Origin: a virus | Reading direction: 5' to 3' (one strand) | IMG/VR virus record: IMGVR_UViG_3300010412_000042 | Location: 1-35,823 of that record | DNA length: 35,823 bases | Shown: one piece after another, positions 29,301 to 35,823 of the stretch | Position numbering within the stretch: position 1 is the stretch's first letter | Layout of the letters: the number at the start of each line of letters is the position of its first letter | The notes under the pieces: generated by a model | The model's database searches: none | Told to the model about the DNA's origin: nothing | What the model saw: the letters and a program-made list of their open reading frames with translations, nothing else | Translations under genes and position numbers: made by a program

Positions 29301-32300
29301 GATCTGCTCAAGGAAGCACTTATATAACTTTAAGTGGAACTGGTGGAACTAATGGAAGCAATCCAATAGGATTTAAGAGTCCTGAACCCTTTAAAGTAGG
29401 CGCTATAAATGGCGGTATATATGATACCATTCAAATAAGATTACGACAGACTACAGGCACTGTAGCTAACTGGGCCGGGAAAATAAAGTTTTCTATTGAT
29501 GGAACTACGGGTGTTGATGGTACAAATTTCTTAAGTATAGCTCATCCAGGAGATTTAAATACCTGGTATACTCTAGAATTTGATATGGCTCAACTAACTG
29601 ATGGGTCACCTACTTTCTGGATAGATAATGAAATAGATGCTCTACAAATAGAGCTATCTACTAGCCCTAGTGACTCATTTGATATAGACTATGTCTCTAT
29701 AGGAAAGATAGGTCCGGCTATAGGTCCAGATGTACCTCAAGAAGAATATTTTGCTCACTTATATTTATGGGAAATGCAACTTATTCAACCTGCAGGAGAT
29801 TTGGAAGGTTGGATCCCTCTAAAAGATTCAGGGCCCAACCCTACTTATACTTTAGATACTGTTGATGGATATTACTCTACTTTTGCTTATGGGAACCCTT
29901 CTCAAGCAGTAGTAAAGCCAAGAATACAGCAAGTAAATATATTCAAACTTTTTGGTAGAACCAACGGTACCCCCACTCCTTTGATAATGTTAAAAATTAG
30001 AAAAGGAAGTAATAATGATGTAAGTGGGCAAGTAGCCTTACGTTGGAGAACGTATCCTACACAATATGGTACCACAATGGATCAGGATTTTACTGATACA
30101 TTAAAGTATTTACCAAATACTATTTCAGATGATTTTAGAGTTATTATAGTAGATATGTCTACTACTAATAGCGGAACCTGGGTAGGTAAATGGATTGATG
30201 GTTTAGAAGTAGTTTTTCCCGACTCTACGGCAGGACAAAATGGAGAATGGGATGTAGATTTATTAGCTATTGGAGCTAACGGTATAGTACCGAATAATTT
30301 CTTTGGGTGGAATGAGTACGATAAATTTACTTATTCTAGCTATAAACTATGGGATTTCATAGGAGGAGATTTAGGAGGCTGGACTAATACTGGGAATACT
30401 ATTACTTCTCCACAGTCTGGTGTAATAAGATTAGAAAGTACTTCTACTACTCCTACGATTGAATACATATTTCCTTCTGCACTACCGTTAGATGGTAGTC
30501 AATATGATGGTATTCGAATAGGGGTAAGACGTCCACCTCCTGGAGATGTAGTATATGTTCCATCTAATTGGGTAGGTAAATTATATTACAAAACTGTAGC
30601 AGATGATACCTATACGGAAGCTAAATCGGCATTTCTAAATAAATCTCCGCCTAGCGTAGAGAGTTTTGCTAGCATTATGATAGATTTCAGAATGCAGCCA
30701 GACGACGCTAATGCTTGGATTAATAATCAAATAACTGCTCTTAAGTTTCAGTTTGTAAATGCAATAGGGCAGTATGTAGATTTAGACTATATAGAAATAG
30801 TAGATATAACGGGTTCAGGTACTAATTATGAGGCTATTCAAGGCGAAAAGCCGCCTCCTGGTGCTGATATAACCAAGTATTCTCAATTTACTGCTGTATC
30901 AAATTGGGATTTCCACGATACAAGTCAAACTACTTACTCTTGGATTCCATCCACTGTGTGGGGAGTAGGTGAAAATGCTACGTTTTCACACCCTGATGTA
31001 AGTGAAGGCTCTCAATGGGCAACTTTAGATTGTACTGGAGCTAATGGAGCATTAGTACTTGATAGAGATAATGCTGCATTTTTCTTCTTTCCTAATGGTA
31101 TAGAAGGAAATGTAGCAGATAGTATTCAATTTAAAATAAAAAGAACTGCCGGTACTGGTTGGGTAGGAAAGCTGCAATATAGAACTGCTGGTCATGGTTA
31201 TTCAGATTCTTATATGGTACAAATTACTACAGATCCCACATTAGATGGTGATTCAGTAATTTATACTGTAGATATGACTAATCTTACTGCTGGTGGCAAT
31301 GACTATGTAAATAGTTATATAATAGGATATAAGTTTATACTTGGGGCCACTGCAGCGGATTCTTTTGCAATAGATTATTTTGCTTGCGGACGCAGAGGCA
31401 CAGTAGCTTCTAATGTCGCTATGAATACAGCCAGTGTTGGAGGAGCTACCGCAGAAGAAGTAGCAGCTGCTACACAAACTATAGAAGAACAGGCGGCAGA
31501 TAATAAACTTACTCCTGTAGAGAAAAAGCAGGCAAAAGTTTTTTGGGATGGTATTGTAGTTGAATATCCTACTCTCATAAGTGCGGCCACCTCTTTTGGA
31601 ATTGACAGTACGGCGTATACTGCTGCTTACAATGCATTAGACGACTATTTAAATAATGTAACTACCGGATTACTCAATGATTTAACTATTACATCCGATA
31701 TAACTGCTTCAGAATATACCCAAAAATGGACAGACTATTGGGACGAGTATGAATTATTGAAGGGAGAAATAAATGAAGTAGCAAGAGAAAATAGAACTTT
31801 TACTACTACAGGTCCTCCTAATCCGCCAGCTTTAATAGGGCCACCAGCCCCTCCTGAAGGATTTATTCCAGGAGATATTTGGGTTCATTTATACGATACT
31901 CCAGCAGGATATAAAGAAACTTATGTATATAATGGATCTACTTGGGAATTTTCAAGCACATTAGGTGGATTATACTCCACAGATAGATATACATTTAATG
32001 ATCAGATAGAAATTATTGGTGCTGTTCCATATCTATATATGACAGATACTAATAATACTAATTTAAAGTTTAGAATAAATGCTAACTCTAGTGTTTTTAC
32101 TGCCACTTCTTTACAGTATACTACTAATGATGGTACTGACTGGAGAAATGGTATTGTATTTGTAGCGGGCTCGGGCTCAACAAGGCTTATTTGGAATGAT
32201 ACAACGGATATAATTGGTCCGGATTATAATTCTAGTGCGGCATTGGAAACTACAAATCAAGGCATAAAGGTAAATAGGTATACCGGTTCGGGAGACCAAA

Positions 32301-35300
32301 CAGTATTTGAGACTATGAGCTGGGGCTCTGTTCTTTATGGGGAACAAGTATTAGAATATGGATCTCCATTACTTAAATTCATAAATACTGGAGATACAAC
32401 AGAACAGTATAGGATTTGGGGAGACTCAGACGGTACTAATTCTTTAAGAATACAGATAAGTACAGATAGTGGTTCACAGTGGGATGATGTTGTAGCTATA
32501 GCTGATAACGTAACCACTATTACCGGTGATTTAATAGTTACTGGGGATATAAGTGGATCTTTAGGAGGAGAAGTTTGGATAGAGGACTTCGGCGCGGATC
32601 CGGCTAATAGCGCGAGCGCCAATGCAACCGCTATTCAAAATGCCATAGACTCTTTAGGAGCACTTGGCGGAACTGTAAGATGCCGTCCCGGAAGATATAC
32701 TACTAACTCTTTCTCCGTTAAAAAGCATATAACTTTTGTAGGACCCTTAGAATTTGTACATCCTAGAGAGGCTACTGCATATTTCACTGAAATATCCGCA
32801 CTTCTACTAACCGCTGGCAATACTATTTATTTAGAGAGCGACGCACATATTAAAAATATAGCTATTTTTAAGTCTGGCGTTGATTTTTCCGTAAATATTA
32901 CAAAAGCTGTAGCTGACGCATGGACAGATACTGCTATTACTATAGAGCCGGGTAGAAACGGTAATTATATAGGATATGCTTTAATTGCTGGATTTTTATA
33001 TGCTATATCTGCAGCGGGTACAGGTACGGGAGGTTCATCAACCGAATATACTGTTGTAGAAAATGTAGGTATTGATTGTAGAAATGGAGTACACATAACT
33101 AGAAGTTATGATATTCCTAGGTTAACAAATGTACACTGTTGGCCCCATAGTTCCTTATCTGGAGTAGCTGCTGACTTAACAAGAAACGGTACGGCTTTTT
33201 ACTTTGGAGATACGGTCGACTGGGGGAAAATTACTAACTGTTTCTCTTACGGCTATCAAGTAGGTTTTCACTTATCTGGTGTTAATTCTTGTACTTTAAT
33301 AGGGTGTGGAGCAGACTATCCTGGTGGAATTACTAATTCTGCCATTGGCTTTAGAGTAGATCAAAATATAAATGGTGGAGGAGAAGATAATAGGCTTATC
33401 GGATGCCAGGCTGCGGCTCAAAGTATTGGTTTACTTGTAAACATTCCTGATACTCAAACATTAACTGTTTCAGAGTACATGGCATGGGCTCAACAAACTA
33501 ATGGTGTAAATGGTAAGGGTGTTCAAATAGATGCTGGAAGCGTGCAGTTTCTCGGTGGTGGTATTAGAAATACTGCTACTGGAATGGATGTCAATACCAG
33601 CGGAGGCAAAATTACTATAACTAATTTTGCTTTCATGGATTTAACAGGAACTGCGGTTGACAATGTCTCAGCAAATAATATTTTCTGGGATAACATTACA
33701 TATGATAGTGTAAGCGGCAGTACTTGGACATTATTACCTCCAAAAATATTTGATACTTCTGCAGTCTATGCAGATACTCCTTCAACTGGAGGACATGTTG
33801 GTGGGTTTATCACCCAAGTAAATGGCAGCGATAAGAGCAGATTTGGAACTGATTTAAGCACTAGCGCAGTAGAAATAGAATATTGGTCTAGTAGCCAGTG
33901 GAAAAAAGCTTTTATAGCAGCAGTAGACGGCGGAACTGAGTTATATTATAACGATTCTCTTAGAGTAAAAACTACAAGTACTGGTTTAGAAACAGCAGGA
34001 CATCTAGTAGTAAAAGAAAATGATGTTTATATAGATCTGGTAGATACTAATACTCCTACTATTGCCGCTAGAATTCAATACACTGATCAATTTGGTGGCA
34101 CATTTGGACTTCAGACTGGAACTATAGGAAGTACTTTTACTACTCATATGACTATGACTGCTTCTACAGGAGTAGTTACTATAAGGCATAATGGGAATGT
34201 TAAATTAGAGACTACGTCTACCGGTATAAAAACAACCGGCAATATACAAGCTTCTGCTGAAGATGTATATTTAGAGCTAGTAGACCCTACTACCCCAACG
34301 GTTGGAGCAAGACTCCAATACAGCGACGGATTGGGTGGAGTATTTGCTATACAGTCTGGTAATCTTGCCAGTATAATTACTCATATTTCCATATCTACAG
34401 TAACTGGAAAAGTACTTTTACGTTACGGCGGTAATGATAAATTCGAAACTACTAATACAGGTGTAAAAGCAACTGGTGATGTAGATATTACTGGAGATTA
34501 TAGACTAAATGGAAGTCTGTTGAAGCCTTCCGATTTAGACATTACAGGTACTCCTAATGGGACTAAGTTCCTGAGAGATGATGATAGTTGGCAGACTATA
34601 AGTGCTGGATTATCGGCTTCAGCTAATGAAACTATAACTGGTCAATGGACTTTTGATAACTATATAAATATAGATACTGCATCAGCACAAGGAGCAGTAT
34701 TTACTGATACTGGTAATAAAGTAGGTAATATTTCAGCTAATGGACTCGCTCAATTAGCCTTACAGGTATGGAATAGTACAACATGGGAAAATGCTATACT
34801 TGCTACCCCTGATGGTAGTGTTGCTTTATACCATAATAATGCATTAAAATTAGAAACTTCTAGTACTGGGGTAACAGTTACTGGAACTTTAAATGCTACA
34901 ACTGGTTACAATGTAAATGGTTCAGCATTAAATTACAGTCACTTAGCTGGAAATGGTTCAACAAATATTACCACTGTAGGTACTATAACTACTGGTACAT
35001 GGACAGGAAGTGATATAGCAGTTGCTTATTTAGGTAGTGGAACACCTCAAGCAGGATACTATCTAGATGGTGGAGGATCATGGACTGCTTTACCTGGCGG
35101 ATTATCAGCTTCAGCTAATGAAACCATAACCGGTACATGGACATTTAATGCTACATCTCCTAATAAAACTATATTTAATAATACCTATATAGAGTGTCAA
35201 TATACTGGTGCAGCTGTATTAGCTCTTATAGCAGGAGCAACTACTAGCGGAGGACTAAGTGTATGGAATGGCACAGCTTGGGAAAATGCAGTTTTATGCG

Positions 35301-35823
35301 AAGTTAACGGTTCAGTAAGACTTTATGAAGATAATGTCGAAAGAATAAAAACTACTAACTATGGAGTAGACGTTAATGGAAGAGCCAATGCCGGAAGCTT
35401 CAGTGTAAGCGGATCAAACCTAAATTACACTCACTTAGCTGGTAATGGTTCAACAAGCATTACTACTGTAGGTACTATAACTACTGGCACATGGACAGGT
35501 ACTACTATAGCAATAGCTAATGGTGGTACAGGATCTACTACTGCTCAAGGAGCTAGAACTGCTCTATTACCCACTCAAACTGGTAATAGTGGAAAGTATC
35601 TAACAACTAATGGAACTGATGTTAGTTGGGCTACAGTAAGTACTGGATTATCAGCTTCAGCTAATGAAACTATAACTGGTCAATGGACCTTTGATAACTA
35701 TATAAATATAGATACTGCATCAGCACAAGGAGCAGTATTTACTGATACTGGTAATAAAGTAGGCAATATTTTAGCTAATGGATTTGCTCAGCTGGCTTTA
35801 ACAGTATGGAATAGTACAGCATG
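26378..35823 (+). CDS. Giant J-like tail hub/fibre fusion (partial at window end)
   Basis: One reading frame runs from ATG 26378 (AAGGAG 9 bases upstream) to the window edge without a stop: 3,148 codons, against 1,132 aa for lambda gpJ. Residues 1-680 are a J-type tail hub (DNPAWCFYDLATNPRYGLGD at about 288). Residues 685-905 hold two fibronectin III-like domains. Residues 955-1675 hold four related beta-sandwiches, each ending near DIDYVSIG. Residues about 1675-1865 are a helical linker and an intermediate part. Residues 2067-2455 are a pectate-lyase-type beta-helix (IEDFGADPANSASANATAIQ), as in tailspikes. From 2455 onward come repetitive fibre modules. It combines attachment, recognition and perhaps glycan degradation in one chain. 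Confidence 0.92.
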   Translation, partial: MPIETHITAELVDLLCEGQIEGFPTSDIYKHIYFNGASLRATDDTINIEGVNVQFRDGRIDQAPISDYTFGAAIAPSNTNIIDTGDFVDQSIQIRDDTSNAVARTEAVAFTLKFPEGVWRTGKDTGNIKSTPVSIRIQVNNKFDGSGTWTTRIEDTIDIKETQAFEKTYIIEIPPSWLNRYSTQADDTIVFRIRKTAGTDDERRHTKVQLVSVNKFTKNIYSMPYSAYIGVSINSDEISSIPKRNYEVKLLKIKVPSNYYLTIDADGYVTDRYYTGNWDGTFKTMWSDNPAWCFYDLATNPRYGLGDFLDPTLIDKWTLYTIGRYCDAVDGNGAFVGVDDGYGGYEPRYTCNLLITDREEAYNVLQRMATIFRGIIFYHQNKLTALQDAPTWWTHSFNNTNIEGGIFTYSGSSIKARHSVALVKWKDPADFYAEKVEYVEDPDSVLRYGYRELEIEAVGCTSKGQAHRVGLLTLITEKFETETVVFKTGLEGATVTPGQVILIKDSFRQQVRAGGRTVSAAADWIQLDAPTYIDPTLTNRYLVVVVNEEYTYTLPNGSTQTTIMPKNYAYQIAASSNSSGPTDLKTTITITQPWTTDPAPGNIWYITSDEDTRKAFRVLSVVEQDDGVTYEITALEHETTKYDQADNGYILELPKDTAAYLYPALPTSVTLDSWGYEDNRSGDIYNWRVYANVSWTCPGYVNGDKYHIYISHNGGEFELLRSNVGSLSVSLTNLRVGTYIFRIIPVNVFGRAAETGADSITYELGTAPIAPENPTIDGIYPGFKQIAMYWTPPPSGKLAHYEIWRDGTDTTVSVVLKVTSINEDTNIIRLVTNDGSPTSFDLSAEYIRLGLPGDGYYCAKAISWDEINTTTIDVEVDNLAGVELDLLGNQVSKVGNARQVTITTGDVYIHTGLENKTEYTYYIRAVNPLWKNLVNDWVSVGTATTSAGPSENYSGYVTWEYNGSIENWTVLPNTGSAQGSTYITLSGTGGTNGSNPIGFKSPEPFKVGAINGGIYDTIQIRLRQTTGTVANWAGKIKFSIDGTTGVDGTNFLSIAHPGDLNTWYTLEFDMAQLTDGSPTFWIDNEIDALQIELSTSPSDSFDIDYVSIGKIGPAIGPDVPQEEYFAHLYLWEMQLIQPAGDLEGWIPLKDSGPNPTYTLDTVDGYYSTFAYGNPSQAVVKPRIQQVNIFKLFGRTNGTPTPLIMLKIRKGSNNDVSGQVALRWRTYPTQYGTTMDQDFTDTLKYLPNTISDDFRVIIVDMSTTNSGTWVGKWIDGLEVVFPDSTAGQNGEWDVDLLAIGANGIVPNNFFGWNEYDKFTYSSYKLWDFIGGDLGGWTNTGNTITSPQSGVIRLESTSTTPTIEYIFPSALPLDGSQYDGIRIGVRRPPPGDVVYVPSNWVGKLYYKTVADDTYTEAKSAFLNKSPPSVESFASIMIDFRMQPDDANAWINNQITALKFQFVNAIGQYVDLDYIEIVDITGSGTNYEAIQGEKPPPGADITKYSQFTAVSNWDFHDTSQTTYSWIPSTVWGVGENATFSHPDVSEGSQWATLDCTGANGALVLDRDNAAFFFFPNGIEGNVADSIQFKIKRTAGTGWVGKLQYRTAGHGYSDSYMVQITTDPTLDGDSVIYTVDMTNLTAGGNDYVNSYIIGYKFILGATAADSFAIDYFACGRRGTVASNVAMNTASVGGATAEEVAAATQTIEEQAADNKLTPVEKKQAKVFWDGIVVEYPTLISAATSFGIDSTAYTAAYNALDDYLNNVTTGLLNDLTITSDITASEYTQKWTDYWDEYELLKGEINEVARENRTFTTTGPPNPPALIGPPAPPEGFIPGDIWVHLYDTPAGYKETYVYNGSTWEFSSTLGGLYSTDRYTFNDQIEIIGAVPYLYMTDTNNTNLKFRINANSSVFTATSLQYTTNDGTDWRNGIVFVAGSGSTRLIWNDTTDIIGPDYNSSAALETTNQGIKVNRYTGSGDQTVFETMSWGSVLYGEQVLEYGSPLLKFINTGDTTEQYRIWGDSDGTNSLRIQISTDSGSQWDDVVAIADNVTTITGDLIVTGDISGSLGGEVWIEDFGADPANSASANATAIQNAIDSLGALGGTVRCRPGRYTTNSFSVKKHITFVGPLEFVHPREATAYFTEISALLLTAGNTIYLESDAHIKNIAIFKSGVDFSVNITKAVADAWTDTAITIEPGRNGNYIGYALIAGFLYAISAAGTGTGGSSTEYTVVENVGIDCRNGVHITRSYDIPRLTNVHCWPHSSLSGVAADLTRNGTAFYFGDTVDWGKITNCFSYGYQVGFHLSGVNSCTLIGCGADYPGGITNSAIGFRVDQNINGGGEDNRLIGCQAAAQSIGLLVNIPDTQTLTVSEYMAWAQQTNGVNGKGVQIDAGSVQFLGGGIRNTATGMDVNTSGGKITITNFAFMDLTGTAVDNVSANNIFWDNITYDSVSGSTWTLLPPKIFDTSAVYADTPSTGGHVGGFITQVNGSDKSRFGTDLSTSAVEIEYWSSSQWKKAFIAAVDGGTELYYNDSLRVKTTSTGLETAGHLVVKENDVYIDLVDTNTPTIAARIQYTDQFGGTFGLQTGTIGSTFTTHMTMTASTGVVTIRHNGNVKLETTSTGIKTTGNIQASAEDVYLELVDPTTPTVGARLQYSDGLGGVFAIQSGNLASIITHISISTVTGKVLLRYGGNDKFETTNTGVKATGDVDITGDYRLNGSLLKPSDLDITGTPNGTKFLRDDDSWQTISAGLSASANETITGQWTFDNYINIDTASAQGAVFTDTGNKVGNISANGLAQLALQVWNSTTWENAILATPDGSVALYHNNALKLETSSTGVTVTGTLNATTGYNVNGSALNYSHLAGNGSTNITTVGTITTGTWTGSDIAVAYLGSGTPQAGYYLDGGGSWTALPGGLSASANETITGTWTFNATSPNKTIFNNTYIECQYTGAAVLALIAGATTSGGLSVWNGTAWENAVLCEVNGSVRLYEDNVERIKTTNYGVDVNGRANAGSFSVSGSNLNYTHLAGNGSTSITTVGTITTGTWTGTTIAIANGGTGSTTAQGARTALLPTQTGNSGKYLTTNGTDVSWATVSTGLSASANETITGQWTFDNYINIDTASAQGAVFTDTGNKVGNILANGFAQLALTVWNSTA
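34605..34785 (+). repeat. Long direct repeat in fibre gene, copy 1
   Basis: About 180 bp encode GLSASANETITGQWTFDNYI and the next 40 residues. Copy 2 starts at 35643, 1,038 bp (346 codons) downstream, and is almost identical for the first 135 bp, then gradually diverges. Since the spacing keeps the frame, recombination between copies would shorten or lengthen the fibre. Confidence 0.85.
34919..35030 (+). repeat. Second direct repeat in fibre gene, copy 1
   Basis: About 110 bp encode SALNYSHLAGNGSTNITTVG and TITTGTWTG. The partner is at 35411-35520, 492 bp (164 codons) away, again in frame. Confidence 0.8.
35411..35520 (+). repeat. Second direct repeat in fibre gene, copy 2
   Basis: Partner of 34919-35030, with mostly synonymous differences (SNLNYTHLAGNGSTSITTVG). 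Confidence 0.8.
35643..35823 (+). repeat. Long direct repeat in fibre gene, copy 2 (cut by window)
   Basis: Partner of 34605-34785; it continues past the end of the window. Confidence 0.85.

Noticed and set aside
1-35823. Integrase, repressor, attachment sites, holin or endolysin
   Set aside because: None is recognisable in this window; the small membrane peptides are too generic to call holins.

Overview
The window is part of a tailed double-stranded DNA phage genome. It looks like a siphovirus with a lambda-type tail tip (homologues of the lambda M, L, K, I and J tail genes in that order) and an HK97-type head. A lambda-type tail tip and repeated -24/-12 (sigma-54 type) promoter motifs point to a Gram-negative, probably proteobacterial, host. 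No integrase, repressor, attachment site or tRNA was seen, so lifestyle is undetermined.

Region 1 (1-4930) is a block of small accessory genes, almost all on the minus strand, visibly richer in G+C than the rest. It is built of short cassettes, each with its own sigma-70 promoter: (i) an exonuclease, a 160-aa protein and a 79-aa protein; (ii) a basic 37-aa protein, a small membrane protein, a HAD phosphatase and a 68-aa protein; (iii) a small HTH protein and an 87-aa protein; (iv) a non-coding stretch with a 111-bp tandem promoter repeat and a highly foldable RNA; (v) three tiny genes; (vi) a single plus-strand 65-aa gene. Cassettes are separated by a recurrent element: a TTGAC block, a GC-rich palindrome, then TTGGCACG-N4-TTGC, which fits the sigma-54 consensus. 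It faces away from the neighbouring sigma-70 promoter and, in four of the five full copies, overlaps the stop codon of the adjacent cassette. This is the most unusual feature of the window.

Region 2 (5066-7418, minus strand) is a tightly overlapping operon: coiled-coil protein, ThyX, DUF7352-like protein, secreted SGNH hydrolase and two small proteins. It lies behind a DUF551-like gene and a leader that contains a terminator hairpin. Convergent transcription from regions 1 and 2 meets at a GC-rich hairpin near 5000.

Region 3 (7513 to the end, plus strand, AT-rich) is the packaging, head and tail module: small terminase, PhoH-like ATPase, large terminase, HNH nuclease, portal, a prohead protease fused to the major capsid protein, head-tail connector, a 621-aa protein, tail terminator, tail tube, two tail chaperone frames probably joined by a frameshift, tape measure, M-, L-, K- (JAB domain only) and I-like proteins. 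Last is a giant J-like gene still open after 3,148 codons. It joins the tail hub, fibronectin-like domains, four related beta-sandwich repeats, a pectate-lyase-type beta-helix and repetitive fibre modules into one reading frame. Two similar sigma-70 promoters (7513 and 10229) and several hairpins set expression within this module.
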